Notes: generated from the sequence alone by a model not told the origin. 64,000 nucleotides of DNA from Bradyrhizobium hipponense (GCF_008123965.1 NZ_VSTH01000142.1:40738-104737); one strand, 5' to 3'. Shown: positions 16,293 to 24,864, numbered from the stretch's first letter. Numbers and translations are program-made.

Positions 16293-16583
16293 ATGCGTGC
16301 CGTTCTCGACATCGTCATCATCGTGCTCGACCTCTACGTCTGGCTGCTGATCGCGTCCGCGATCCTGTCCTGGTTGATCGCTTTCAACGTCGTCAACACC
16401 CGCAACCAGTTCGTGTCGGCGGTTGCGGAGTTCCTGTATCGCATCACCGAGCCGGTGCTGGCGCCGATTCGCAATTTCCTGCCAAGTCTCGGCGGTCTCG
16501 ATATCTCGCCGATCATCCTGATCCTGCTCATCATGTTCATCGAGCGCGTGATCCTGTACTACATCTATCCGAACGTGATCTAG
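16293..16583 (+). CDS. YggT family integral membrane protein
   Basis: 96 residues with two hydrophobic segments (about 5-28 and 68-88) flanking a loop with PVLAPIRNFLP, the typical YggT pattern. Members are linked to osmotic/K+ tolerance in E. coli and to heme c maturation of cytochrome b6 in chloroplasts (CCB3); the bacterial role is uncertain. An in-frame codon lies 69 bases upstream, but ATG 16293 begins at the conserved N-terminus. The DUF167 gene follows after 15 bases, the usual yggT-yggU pairing. Confidence 0.88.
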   Translation: MRAVLDIVIIVLDLYVWLLIASAILSWLIAFNVVNTRNQFVSAVAEFLYRITEPVLAPIRNFLPSLGGLDISPIILILLIMFIERVILYYIYPNVI

Positions 16584-16598
16584 GCGGGCTGGGGCACC

Positions 16599-16943
16599 TT
16601 GGTTGCCAAAGAAGCTTGTAAGGAACCCTGGCGTTACTCGGCCGCGGGCATCAGCATCGCGCTGCGGGTGACGCCGCGCGGCGGCCGCGACGATATCGAC
16701 GGGATCGAACAGTTGGCCGATGGCCGCAGCGTGCTCAAGGTGAGGGTGCGCGCCATCGCCGATGGCGGCGAGGCCAATCGGGCGGTCCTGGTGCTGCTGG
16801 CGAAATCGCTCCGCGTACCCAAGGCCAGCGTGAAGCTGCTGTCCGGGGCGACCTCGCGGCTGAAGCAGATCGCGGTCGACGGCGATCCGGCGCGGCTCGG
16901 CGAAGCCCTGCGCCAGCTCGTCTCGGCCAGACCTAAGACCTAA
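16599..16943 (+). CDS. DUF167/YggU family protein
   Basis: 114 residues. The DUF167 core is visible: ALRVTPRGGRDDI, then LKVRVRA, then GGEANRAVLVLLAKSL, then GATSRLKQI. Structures of this family are known but the function is not. Start is TTG 16599; no ATG gives the full domain. It lies between yggT and folD on the same strand with very short gaps, so a yggT-DUF167-folD operon is likely. Confidence 0.85.
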   Translation: MVAKEACKEPWRYSAAGISIALRVTPRGGRDDIDGIEQLADGRSVLKVRVRAIADGGEANRAVLVLLAKSLRVPKASVKLLSGATSRLKQIAVDGDPARLGEALRQLVSARPKT

Positions 16944-16946
16944 GGA

Positions 16947-17837
16947 ATGGACATGACAGCCAAGATCATCGACGGGAAAGTGATTGCCGCGGAACTGCGT
17001 GCTCGCGTCGCCGACGAAGTCGCCCGCATCAAGCGCGAGCATAATCTGATACCGGGCCTCGCTGTGGTCCTGGTCGGCAACGATCCCGCCAGCGAGGTGT
17101 ATGTTCGCTCAAAACAAACCCAGACCCAGGCGGCCGGCATGGCCTCGTTCGAGCACAAGCTGCCGGCCGATGTCTCGCAGGCCGAACTGCTGACGCTGGT
17201 CGCAAAGCTCAACCGCGATCCCGCCGTGCACGGCATTCTGGTGCAACTGCCGCTGCCGAAGAGCCTCAACACCGAGGCCGTCATCAATGCCATCGACCCG
17301 GCCAAGGACGTCGACGGCCTGCATCCGAACAATGCCGGCCGCCTTGCCGGCGGTTTCGAAGCGCTGTCGCCCTGCACGCCGCTCGGCTGCATCATCCTGA
17401 CCAAGAGCGTGCATGCTTCGCTCGCAGGCATGAACGCCATCGTCATCGGCCGATCCAATCTGGTCGGCCGCCCGCTGGTGCAATTGCTGCTGAACGAGAA
17501 CGCCACGGTGACGATCGCGCATTCGCGCTCGCGCGATCTGCCCGGGCTCGTGAAGCGCGCTGACCTCGTCTATGCCGCCGTCGGCAAGCCCGAGATGGTG
17601 CGCGGCGACTGGCTGAAGCCTGGCGCCACCGTGATCGACGTCGGCATCAATCGCATTCCCAAGGAAGACGGCAAGACGCGACTGGTCGGCGACGTCGCCT
17701 ATCAGGAAGCGCTCAGTGTTGCCGGCGCGATCACACCGGTGCCGGGCGGCGTTGGCCAGATGACGGTTGCCTGCCTGCTGGTGAACACGCTTCGCGCCGC
17801 CTGCGCGATCGCCGGCCTGCAGAAGCCGGCGGTGTAG
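16947..17837 (+). CDS. folD: FolD bifunctional methylenetetrahydrofolate dehydrogenase/cyclohydrolase
   Basis: 296 residues, the normal length. It shows the substrate-binding YVRSKQTQTQAAGM (catalytic Lys in this motif), the VHGILVQLPLP segment, PCTPLGC, and the NADP site IGRSNLVGRP, ending with PVPGGVGQMT. It converts 5,10-methylene-THF to 10-formyl-THF in the cytosol, supplying C1 units for purines and formyl-Met. A second in-frame ATG lies at 16953; either start leaves the domain complete. Third gene of the yggT cluster, only 3 bases after DUF167. Confidence 0.97.
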   Translation: MDMTAKIIDGKVIAAELRARVADEVARIKREHNLIPGLAVVLVGNDPASEVYVRSKQTQTQAAGMASFEHKLPADVSQAELLTLVAKLNRDPAVHGILVQLPLPKSLNTEAVINAIDPAKDVDGLHPNNAGRLAGGFEALSPCTPLGCIILTKSVHASLAGMNAIVIGRSNLVGRPLVQLLLNENATVTIAHSRSRDLPGLVKRADLVYAAVGKPEMVRGDWLKPGATVIDVGINRIPKEDGKTRLVGDVAYQEALSVAGAITPVPGGVGQMTVACLLVNTLRAACAIAGLQKPAV

Positions 17838-17840
17838 TTC

Positions 17841-17998
17841 ACCTCGCCCCGCTTGCGGGGAGAGGTCGACGCGATGCGTCGGGTGAGGGGGGTCTCCGCG
17901 AGTCCTACTGCCACAGCTTTTGCGGAAGCAGCCCCTCACCCCGACCCTCTCTGCGCGAGCGAAGCTCGTCGCGGCCCCGTAAGAACAGGGCGAGGGAG
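17841..17998. repeat. Palindromic intergenic repeat, family R4 copy 1
   Basis: Built around CTCGCCCCGCTTGCGGGGAGAGG at one side and CCCTCACCCCGACCCTCTC with AACAGGGCGAGGGAG at the other, the same composition and layout as the elements at 26081 and 31619. Lies between convergent folD and ppa. Confidence 0.75.
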
Positions 17999-18025
17999 CC
18001 TACCTTTGTCCGGGATACCGAAGCC

Positions 18026-18562
18026 TCACGCCTTCTTCTTTTTCGCGCGCTCGATACCGTCGAGGATCAGCTTTTGCGCTTCCTCGGGGCCGCCCCAGCG
18101 CAAGATCTTCACCCACTTGCCCTTCTCGAGATCCTTATAGTGCTCGAAGAAGTGCTGGATCTGCTGCAGCGTGATGTCCGGCAGGTCGCTATAGGTCTTC
18201 ACCTTGTCGTAGCGCTGCGTCAGCTTCGACGACGGCACGGCCAAGATCTTCTCGTCGCCGCCGGCTTCGTCTTCCATCATCAGCACGCCGACCGGACGCA
18301 CGCTCATGACCGCGCCGGGGATGATGGCGCGGGTGTTGATGATCAGCACGTCGCAGGGGTCGCCATCGTCGGACAGCGTGTGCGGAATGAAGCCGTAGTT
18401 ACCGGGATAGCGCATCGGCGTGTAGAGGAAGCGGTCGACCACCAGCGTGCCAGCTTCCTTGTCCATTTCGTATTTGATCGGTTCGCCACCCACCGGCACT
18501 TCGATGATGACATTGACGTCGTGTGGCGGGTTGGTCCCGATCGAGATCGCATCGATACGCAT
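18026..18562 (-). CDS. ppa: Inorganic pyrophosphatase (family I)
   Basis: 178 residues, the standard size of the soluble bacterial enzyme. Motifs include EVPVGGEPIKYEMDK near the N-terminus, the YPGNYGFIP segment and the metal site DGDPCDVLI. It hydrolyses PPi to phosphate in the cytosol and drives biosynthetic reactions forward. Stop is preceded by a Lys-rich tail. Single gene, convergent with folD and separated by an R4 repeat. Confidence 0.97.
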   Translation of the reverse strand: MRIDAISIGTNPPHDVNVIIEVPVGGEPIKYEMDKEAGTLVVDRFLYTPMRYPGNYGFIPHTLSDDGDPCDVLIINTRAIIPGAVMSVRPVGVLMMEDEAGGDEKILAVPSSKLTQRYDKVKTYSDLPDITLQQIQHFFEHYKDLEKGKWVKILRWGGPEEAQKLILDGIERAKKKKA

Positions 18563-18740
18563 TCAAGGCTCCGTTGTTGCCGAGGTGAAATCGCGCCCGG
18601 CAGCGATTTGGCCCCCTCATACGCGGGCTTGGCCCGCCTATCCATCGTGTTTTTGTGAAATAATGAATCCAGCGATCACCGGCTCAAAAGGCAACGGTAT
18701 CGACGGAAAGGGGAACGCTGCCGGTTAAGCTTTCAGCAGG

Positions 18741-19250
18741 TCAATTGGTCCAAGCGAAGGCAACCTTGTCGAGCGACTTCGGCCCGAATCGCTCCGAGGA
18801 GCGCGCCACCATGCGGCCGCCCAGCGCCCGGTAAAACTCCGTCGCCGGATCGTTATCGGACAGCGCCCACACCACCATGCTCTTCAGATTGCTTTGCATG
18901 AGGTCGCGGCGGGCGGCGGTGAAGAGGCGACGGCCGAAGCCGAGCCCCTGGAACTCTGGGCGCAGGTAAAGCTCGTAGATCTCGCCGTCGAAATGCAGGC
19001 TGCGGGCGCGGTTGCGACCGTAATTGGCGTAGCCCGCGATTTTGTCGCCGAACACCAGCACGCTGACGCGGCTGCCCTTGCGGATCGCGCTGTCCCACCA
19101 TTGCGGGCCGCGGCGGTTGATCAGCTTTTCCAGCTCGCCACCGGGAATGATGCCCTGATAGGCCGATCGCCAGGCTTCGTCATGGGTCGAGGCCACCGCA
19201 GTTGCGTCTGCAGCTTTGGCCGGCCGGACCTCGATCAGGGTTGTGCTCAT
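18741..19250 (-). CDS. GNAT family N-acetyltransferase
   Basis: 169 residues with the GNAT acetyl-CoA motif QGLGFGRRL preceded by the beta-4 strand EIYELYLRPEF, and the C-terminal NDPATEFYRALGG typical of the fold. ATG 19250 is preferred over an upstream in-frame ATG at 19286 because the domain starts directly after it. Substrate unknown. The next gene to the right is divergent. Confidence 0.85.
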   Translation of the reverse strand: MSTTLIEVRPAKAADATAVASTHDEAWRSAYQGIIPGGELEKLINRRGPQWWDSAIRKGSRVSVLVFGDKIAGYANYGRNRARSLHFDGEIYELYLRPEFQGLGFGRRLFTAARRDLMQSNLKSMVVWALSDNDPATEFYRALGGRMVARSSERFGPKSLDKVAFAWTN

Positions 19251-19472
19251 GGACGCAATCAAACCAAGTCGCCGCGCCGGCGGCAAGACCTATCGTTAAT
19301 TATCGGTTAACCTGTGGACTTTCTGCATCAGTATTTTAACCATGTTGTACCGAAAGAGGACAAGAAGCTGCCTCGAACGGCAACGGCTTGCCACGCGTTG
19401 GTGCAAAACTACCTTGCCGCAACGAATGGACGGCAATGGCACCGCAAAAAGTCCGCCCAGAATGATTCGTTC

Positions 19473-19508
19473 CTACTGGTCTGCCTACTGGTCTGCCTAC
19501 TGGTCTGC
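19473..19508 (+). repeat. Three perfect 12-bp tandem repeats
   Basis: CTACTGGTCTGC is repeated three times (19473-19484, 19485-19496, 19497-19508), ending 31 bases before the hydrolase start. The period is a multiple of three, so copy-number change would not shift an upstream frame that reads YWSA repeats. Confidence 0.9.
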
Positions 19509-19539
19509 CCTCGCTGCCCGTGTTCGCCTTCGGCCGTTC

Positions 19540-20430
19540 ATGCGTCTCTCCAACATCCTCGCGCTTCTGCCTTTGCTGGCCCTGCTGACTGCGCCACCTC
19601 TGTGCGCTCAGGTCACCTTGGGCTCGTCAGGAGAGGAGGGCGAGCCGTTTCGCCGTCAGCAATGGCGCGTGCCGTCGCCCGATACCGACATCGCTGCGCA
19701 TGCCCTGCTGTTTCGTCCCCCCGGCACGGGTCCGTTTCGGCTCGCGGTCATCGCGCACGCCACCACGCAGAACGTACTGCGTCGCGCGCAAATGCCGCCA
19801 CCGGAATACCGCGCGCTCGTCGTGTATCTCATCGCGCGCGGCTTCGCCGTGCTGGTGCCGGAACGGCTCGGTCACGGCGCAACCGGCGGTCGCTATCTCG
19901 AGGATCAGGGAGGCTGTGACGAGGCGGACTATGCGCGCTCCGGCCGCGCAACTGCCGAGGAAATTTCACGCGCGCTGGAATATCTGCGAAAGCAGGATTT
20001 CGTCCGCAAGGATGCGGCGGTCGTGCTCGGCCATTCCGCCGGCGGCTGGGGCGCGCTGGCGCTCGCCAATGGCGATCCGAAGATCGTCTCCGCGATCATC
20101 GCATTTGCGCCGGGGCGCGGCGGCCACGCCAACGATGAACCGAACCGGATCTGCGTGCCGCACACGCTTCTTGCGGCCGCAGCCGAGTTCGGCAAGGCCG
20201 CGCGCATTCCCGTGACATGGCTCGTTGCAACCAATGACAGCTACTTTGCGCCGGCGTTCTCGCGGGCGTTGGCAGACGCGTTTCGTGGCGGTGGCAACAA
20301 GGTCGATTTCCGTGTGTTGCCCGCTATCGGCAGCGAGGGCCATTGGATGATCGAAACCGAAGCCGGCGTCCAAGCCGCCGGCGGTGAGCTCGACCGTGCG
20401 TTGAAGCCGCGGGCAGGCGGCAAGCCATGA
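19540..20430 (+). CDS. Exported alpha/beta hydrolase (dienelactone-hydrolase-like)
   Basis: 296 residues with a signal peptide ending around PPLCAQ. The catalytic elbow GHSAGG has Ser166; ERLGHGATGG lies upstream and the C-terminal GSEGHWM supplies the likely His. The frame is open further upstream to 19342, but ATG 19540 begins at the signal peptide. The stop overlaps the ATG of a truncated DUF2269 gene (ATGA). Periplasmic esterase or hydrolase of unknown substrate. Confidence 0.82.
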   Translation: MRLSNILALLPLLALLTAPPLCAQVTLGSSGEEGEPFRRQQWRVPSPDTDIAAHALLFRPPGTGPFRLAVIAHATTQNVLRRAQMPPPEYRALVVYLIARGFAVLVPERLGHGATGGRYLEDQGGCDEADYARSGRATAEEISRALEYLRKQDFVRKDAAVVLGHSAGGWGALALANGDPKIVSAIIAFAPGRGGHANDEPNRICVPHTLLAAAAEFGKAARIPVTWLVATNDSYFAPAFSRALADAFRGGGNKVDFRVLPAIGSEGHWMIETEAGVQAAGGELDRALKPRAGGKP

Positions 20431-20522
20431 CGCTGTATTTCCTTGTCAAATATCTGCATGTGCTCGGCGCCATCGTCATCCTCGGTACCGGGACCGCGTT
20501 CTTCATGATGGGCGCATCGTAG
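20427..20522 (+). pseudogene. Truncated DUF2269 membrane-protein gene
   Basis: The frame starts with ATG overlapping the hydrolase stop (ATGA) and encodes 31 residues that match the start of DUF2269 proteins (MTLYFLVKYLHVLGAIV, then a Gly-rich hydrophobic stretch), then hits TAG at 20520. DUF2269 proteins normally run to about 150 residues with four membrane helices; none of the rest is found before the DUF393 gene 40 bases later. A deletion that removed most of the gene is the simplest reading. Confidence 0.6.
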
Positions 20523-20562
20523 CCGCGATGCGCAAGCGCTGCTCACCCCTGGACAATCGCTG

Positions 20563-20970
20563 ATGCAAAAATGGCCCGACGATGACGTGATCCTGTTCGA
20601 TGGCGTCTGCATCTTCTGTTCGCGCTGGGTCCGTTTCGTCGCGCAGCGCGATACGGCAAGGCGGTTTCGTTTCACGCCGATCCAGTCTGAGTATGGAACC
20701 CGGCTCGCCCGCACGTTCGGCATCGATCCAGGTGATCCCGACACCAATGCGGTGATCCATGGCGGAGAGGTGTTCTTGAAATCAGACGCTGCGCTGACTG
20801 TGCTGTCGCAACTGCCGGGATGGGGCTGGGTGCGCATGTTGTTCGCCGTGCCGAAACCGCTGCGGAATGCGGTCTACAATCTCGTTGCGCGCAACCGCTA
20901 CCGCATCTTTGGGAAATACGATGCGTGCTTCGTGCCGGACGCAGATTTGCGGGCGCGGGTGATAGAATGA
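20563..20970 (+). CDS. DCC-family (DUF393, YuxK-like) thiol-disulfide oxidoreductase-like protein
   Basis: 135 residues. The DUF393 signature DGVCIFCSRWV gives the redox-type CxxC at residues 17-20, followed by the typical DSxA-like KSDAALTVL and the C-terminal NRYRIFGKYDACF. The family is predicted to be thioredoxin-fold, cytosolic, with unproven redox activity. The gene follows the truncated DUF2269 gene and was probably co-transcribed with the hydrolase. ATG 20563 gives the complete domain. Confidence 0.88.
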   Translation: MQKWPDDDVILFDGVCIFCSRWVRFVAQRDTARRFRFTPIQSEYGTRLARTFGIDPGDPDTNAVIHGGEVFLKSDAALTVLSQLPGWGWVRMLFAVPKPLRNAVYNLVARNRYRIFGKYDACFVPDADLRARVIE

Positions 20971-20973
20971 TTC

Positions 20974-21087
20974 GTCATTGCGAGCCAACGGGTCCGCGCA
21001 AAGCGCGGCCCGATGACAGGCTCCGCGGAGCAATTCAGGATCTTTCCGCGGTGACAGCCTGGATTGCTTCGCTGCGCTCGCAATGAC
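20974..21087. repeat. Palindromic intergenic repeat, family R2 copy 1
   Basis: Starts GTCATTGCGAGC and ends GGATTGCTTCGCTGCGCTCGCAATGAC in two pieces (last 27 bases). A shorter, cleaner copy is at 33334. Lies between convergent DUF393 and the amine oxidase. Confidence 0.85.
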
Positions 21088-21096
21088 AGTTTGCGG

Positions 21097-22344
21097 TTAA
21101 ATCCTGCTCAGAGCCGCTAGCACTTCCTTCGCTGCCCGCTCGCCGCTGTCCCGCGCACCATGCGCCGTCGTGAAAAAATTCGGCGACGTGGCCTCCCCTG
21201 CGAAGAACAGCCGGCCATCGACTGGCGCGGCCAGCAGGGCACGATCCCCTGCATGGCCAGGCAGCGCATGCGAATAGGCGCCGCGAGCGAACGGATCGTG
21301 CGCCCAGCGCGACTCGTACAACGGCTTCAGCTTGCGGCGGATGTCGTTGCCAAGAAAACCGGCGATCTCGTCGATGCTTTGCGCGGCGATGGCGCCGTCC
21401 CCTGCGTCCTCCAGCTCACGCGCAAAGCTGCCGCCGAAAAACCCTTCGATGCACGGCTGGCCGAACGGGCGGATGTGGTAGGTGCCCATCGCGGTGCGCA
21501 TAGTGGCGCCGCGCAAATTGCCCTCCTTCGGAAAGGCGTCCGCATCCTCGAGTGCCAGCGTCACCTTGTCGTCGACGCCGAGCGGCAGGCCGGCTGCCGC
21601 ATCGACCTTGGCGGGGAGCGCCGGCGAAAAACGGATCGCTTCGTCGGCGATCAAGCTGCTAGGCGCGGTGACAATCACCTTCGCGGCATCAAGGGTGCCG
21701 AGCGAGGTTTCGAGCCGGATGCGCTGGCCGGAATGGTCGACCACCGCAACGTTGCAGTTCAGTGCGATCGGGCAGGGCGCGCCATAGGCTGCGATCAGAG
21801 TCCCATATCCGGCCCGCACGCGCCAATTGAAGTAAGTATCCTCATAGGCCTCCATGTCGAGAATCGAGACCTGATCGAGCTCGCATCCGTTCACATAGGT
21901 CGAGACCGCGTCGATCATCGGATTCCAGCGGTTGCCAGGTTCGAGATATCTGGCCGCAGGCGCATCTTCATCTTTTTCCGCAGCCTCAGACGCACGTTCG
22001 TAGAATTCGTCGATCGCGCGCACAAAATCCCTGCGCGCGACTTCCGGAAAGGCGTCGCCAAAGGCGCGATCGCTCCAGGGCGGTAAGTCCGTGTTGATCT
22101 CGAAACCGAGTTGCCGGGCGATCGGGACGAAGGAGTTCTTGTCCGCCGAGTGCAACCAGCCGCAACCGACGTCGAAGGTGACTTCGGGCGAGGCCTGCAC
22201 CGTCCAGGCCCGGCCGCCGATGCGATTGCGCGCCTCCAGCACGATCACCGAGAGGCCCGAGCCGCGTAACGCGTGCGCAGCGCCGAGGCCCGCAGCACCG
22301 GCGCCGATGATCGCGACGTCGACGGAGGAGGGAAGGGAGCTCAT
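21097..22344 (-). CDS. FAD-dependent amine oxidase (flavin monoamine oxidase family)
   Basis: 415 residues. N-terminal FAD site IIGAGAAGLGAAHAL, then the second FAD motif ARNRIGGRAW, and near the C-terminus LFFAGEATS, which contacts the flavin. This is the architecture of bacterial monoamine/polyamine oxidases. No signal peptide, so cytosolic. The substrate cannot be predicted from motifs. It stands alone; a repeat lies downstream and yciB upstream on the same strand. Confidence 0.9.
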   Translation of the reverse strand: MSSLPSSVDVAIIGAGAAGLGAAHALRGSGLSVIVLEARNRIGGRAWTVQASPEVTFDVGCGWLHSADKNSFVPIARQLGFEINTDLPPWSDRAFGDAFPEVARRDFVRAIDEFYERASEAAEKDEDAPAARYLEPGNRWNPMIDAVSTYVNGCELDQVSILDMEAYEDTYFNWRVRAGYGTLIAAYGAPCPIALNCNVAVVDHSGQRIRLETSLGTLDAAKVIVTAPSSLIADEAIRFSPALPAKVDAAAGLPLGVDDKVTLALEDADAFPKEGNLRGATMRTAMGTYHIRPFGQPCIEGFFGGSFARELEDAGDGAIAAQSIDEIAGFLGNDIRRKLKPLYESRWAHDPFARGAYSHALPGHAGDRALLAAPVDGRLFFAGEATSPNFFTTAHGARDSGERAAKEVLAALSRI

Positions 22345-22427
22345 GGACGGGCTCTAGCACGTTCGCCGAAGATTAGGGCGGGTGATCCGGTATGCCCGGG
22401 AAAATGGCGGGATGGGGGGGGCGGACG

Positions 22428-23030
22428 TTACCCCTTCCTCACATCCCCCGCCTCGGCCTCGCTTGCCTCCAGCGACACCGGTGCGAGGTGGTAGCGCTTG
22501 GTCAGCGGCATCTGTGCGATGGCAAAGACCATCGTCAGCGGCGTCACGCCGAACACCTTGAAGTTCACCCAGAAGTCAGTGCTCTGGGTGCGCCAGACGA
22601 TCTCGTTCAAAATCGCCAGACCCGCGAAGAACAACGCCCAGCGTAGCGTGAGGATGCGCCAGCCCTGTGGCGTCAGGTTGAACATCTGATCGAACATCAC
22701 GGCAATGAAGGAGCGGCCGAACAGCAGCCCGCCGCCGAGGATCGCCGCAAACAGGGCGTAGATAATGGTCGGCTTGACCTTGATGAAGGTCTCGTCGTGC
22801 AGCACCAGGGTCAGCGTGCCGAACACCAGCACGATCACGCCGGTCACGATCGCCATGATCGGCACGTGGCGCGTCACCACATAGGAGGCGATCATCGCAG
22901 CGACGATCGCGACCATGAAGGCGCCGGTCGCTGCGAAAAGATTGAACTTCGCATTCACGAAGAAGAAGACGAGCAGCGGACCGAGCTCGGTCGCAAGCTT
23001 GAACAGTGGATGTGGCAGGGTCTTGTCCAT
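22428..23030 (-). CDS. yciB: YciB/IspZ family inner-membrane septation protein
   Basis: 200 residues, five to six hydrophobic segments. The family signatures ELGPLLVFF near the N-terminus and the NEIVWR segment and FWVNFKVFG near the C-terminus are present. YciB is linked to cell-envelope synthesis and septation in enterobacteria. ATG 23030 (MDKTLPHP) is preferred over ATG 23048 because AGAGA sits just upstream of it and family members start there. It lies downstream of ftsY on the same strand, the usual rhizobial order. Confidence 0.9.
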   Translation of the reverse strand: MDKTLPHPLFKLATELGPLLVFFFVNAKFNLFAATGAFMVAIVAAMIASYVVTRHVPIMAIVTGVIVLVFGTLTLVLHDETFIKVKPTIIYALFAAILGGGLLFGRSFIAVMFDQMFNLTPQGWRILTLRWALFFAGLAILNEIVWRTQSTDFWVNFKVFGVTPLTMVFAIAQMPLTKRYHLAPVSLEASEAEAGDVRKG

Positions 23031-23053
23031 TCTCTTCCATCTCTCCATCCCAT

Positions 23054-23151
23054 CCTTCGAGACGCCCGCTTCGCGGTCTCCTCAGGATGAGGACCTCACA
23101 TGTGGCACGGCCTCATCCTGAGGAGCGCGCTTGCGGCGCGCGTCTCGAAGG
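23054..23151. repeat. Nested inverted repeat, family R6
   Basis: Outer arms CCTTCGAGAC (23054-23063) and complement (23142-23151); inner arms CTCCTCAGGATGAGG (23078-23092) and complement (23111-23125). The copy separates ftsY from yciB and ends 7 bases before the ftsY stop codon. Confidence 0.85.
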
Positions 23152-23157
23152 ACGAGG

Positions 23158-24102
23158 CTATTCGATTCCGGCGATGGCGCGGGCGAAATCCCGCGCGGTG
23201 AACGGCGCGAGATCGTCGACGCCTTCGCCGACGCCGATGAAGTGCACCGGCAGTTTGAATTTTTCCGCGAGCGCCACCAGGATGCCGCCGCGCGCGGTGC
23301 CGTCGAGCTTCGTCATCACCAGGCCAGTGACGCCGGCGGTGCGATGGAAAGCCTCGACCTGCGACAGCGCATTCTGTCCGACGGTGGCATCCAGCACCAG
23401 CAACACCGCATGCGGCGCCGACGCGTCCACCTTCCGGATGACGCGCACGACCTTTTCGAGCTCGTTCATCAACTCGGACTTGTTCTGCAGTCGTCCCGCC
23501 GTGTCGATCAGGAGCACGTCGATGTTCTGCTCCTTCGCCGCCGTCAGCGCATTGAAGGCAAGGCTTGCCGAGTCCGAGCCCTGCGCACCGGCGATGACAG
23601 GTGTCTTGGTGCGCTCGCCCCACACCTTGAGCTGCTCGATGGCGGCCGCACGAAACGTGTCGCCGGCCGCCAGCATCATTTTGCGGCCTTCGGCTGCAAA
23701 CTTCGCCGAGAGCTTGCCGATGGTGGTGGTCTTGCCAGAACCGTTGACGCCGACCACGAGGATGACGAAAGGCTTTTTCGCCGCATCGATCTCGAGCGGT
23801 TTTGCAACCGGCGACAATACCTTCTCGACCTCGGTCGCGACGACGTCCTTGACCTCGTCCGCCGAGATCGCCTTGTCATAGCGGCCGGTGCCGACCGCAT
23901 CCGCGATCCGCACCGCGACCTCGGTACCGAGGTCGGCGCGCAGCAACACGTCCTCGATGTCGTCGAGCATGGCGCGATCGAGCTTGCGCTTGGTGACGAG
24001 GTCGGCGACCGCGGTTCCGAGCGAGGACGACGTGCGCTTCAGCCCGTTGGACAGGCGGCGCCACCAGCTCAGCTTGGGGGTCTCGGAGGTGGTATCGTTC
24101 AT
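23158..24102 (-). CDS. ftsY: FtsY, signal recognition particle receptor
   Basis: 314 residues. The acidic A domain is short, as in alphaproteobacteria, so the protein is mostly the NG GTPase. P-loop GVNGSGKTT is at residues 118-126, then GDTFRAAA, the G3 motif DTAGR, and TKLDG for guanine. The C-terminal amphipathic end is DFARAIAGIE. It binds the SRP (Ffh, encoded here at 31771) at the inner membrane to deliver ribosome-nascent chains. It is divergent from an RluA-type gene with only about 9 bases between start codons. Confidence 0.97.
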   Translation of the reverse strand: MNDTTSETPKLSWWRRLSNGLKRTSSSLGTAVADLVTKRKLDRAMLDDIEDVLLRADLGTEVAVRIADAVGTGRYDKAISADEVKDVVATEVEKVLSPVAKPLEIDAAKKPFVILVVGVNGSGKTTTIGKLSAKFAAEGRKMMLAAGDTFRAAAIEQLKVWGERTKTPVIAGAQGSDSASLAFNALTAAKEQNIDVLLIDTAGRLQNKSELMNELEKVVRVIRKVDASAPHAVLLVLDATVGQNALSQVEAFHRTAGVTGLVMTKLDGTARGGILVALAEKFKLPVHFIGVGEGVDDLAPFTARDFARAIAGIE

Positions 24103-24111
24103 GGTGGCGGT

Positions 24112-24864
24112 GTGTTAGCCGTTCCGGCCCATAAACGAAAGTCTGAACGAAAGCGCTTGCAGTTGCTCGATGTTCCCGAATTGACGGCCGATGAAATTCT
24201 GGCGCGCGTGCTTCACCGCGACGGGCTGATGCTGGTCATCGACAAGCCGGCGGGCCTGCCGGTGCATCGCGGCCCCAAGGGGGGCGCCAATCTGGAAGCA
24301 TCCTTCGACGCCCTGCGTTTCGGCCTGCCGCGGCCGCCGGTGCTGGCTCACCGGCTGGATAAGGACACCTCCGGCTGCCTCGTGCTCGGCCGCCATCGCA
24401 AGGCCACCGCCTCGCTCGGCCTGCTGTTCAAGCACGGCAAGATCGGCAAGACCTACTGGACCCTGGTCGAGGGCGGTCCTGCCGAAGATGAAGGCACTAT
24501 CGACATGCCGCTCGGTCGGCTCAATGCCGAGCGTGGCTGGTGGCAGAAGCCCGATCCGGAGGGTCAGAAGGCGATCACCAACTGGAAAGTCATGGGCCGC
24601 GGGGCAGGCCTGACCTGGCTCGCCATGGAACCCGTCACGGGGCGGACGCATCAATTGCGGGTGCATTCGGCCGCAACGGGGTGGCCGATCTTCGGTGATA
24701 ACATTTATGGCAGCGGCCCGCGCTTCGGCGAGCCGCGCCTGCATTTGCATTCCCGCGAGATCGTGGTGCCGATCTCCAGGAACAAGGAGCCGATCAGGGT
24801 GGTGGCGCCCGCGCCGGCTCACATGCACGAACGGCTCCGGGCCTGCGGCTGGAATGGCGAATAG
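24112..24864 (+). CDS. RluA family RNA pseudouridine synthase
   Basis: About 250 residues. VIDKPAGLPVH and the catalytic HRLDKDTSGCLVL (catalytic Asp) are diagnostic, followed by TGRTHQLRVH. No S4 domain, as in RluA/TruC-type enzymes, so it modifies specific uridines in rRNA or tRNA. The frame is open far upstream but that part overlaps ftsY antisense and is spurious. GTG 24112 is the first start outside ftsY; TTG codons near 24160-24175 are alternatives. Confidence 0.85.
   Translation: MLAVPAHKRKSERKRLQLLDVPELTADEILARVLHRDGLMLVIDKPAGLPVHRGPKGGANLEASFDALRFGLPRPPVLAHRLDKDTSGCLVLGRHRKATASLGLLFKHGKIGKTYWTLVEGGPAEDEGTIDMPLGRLNAERGWWQKPDPEGQKAITNWKVMGRGAGLTWLAMEPVTGRTHQLRVHSAATGWPIFGDNIYGSGPRFGEPRLHLHSREIVVPISRNKEPIRVVAPAPAHMHERLRACGWNGE

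Noticed and set aside
23131..24111. Upstream extension of the RluA-type frame through ftsY
   Set aside because: Antisense to the whole of ftsY, without a conserved start; the pseudouridine synthase domain begins only after 24112.
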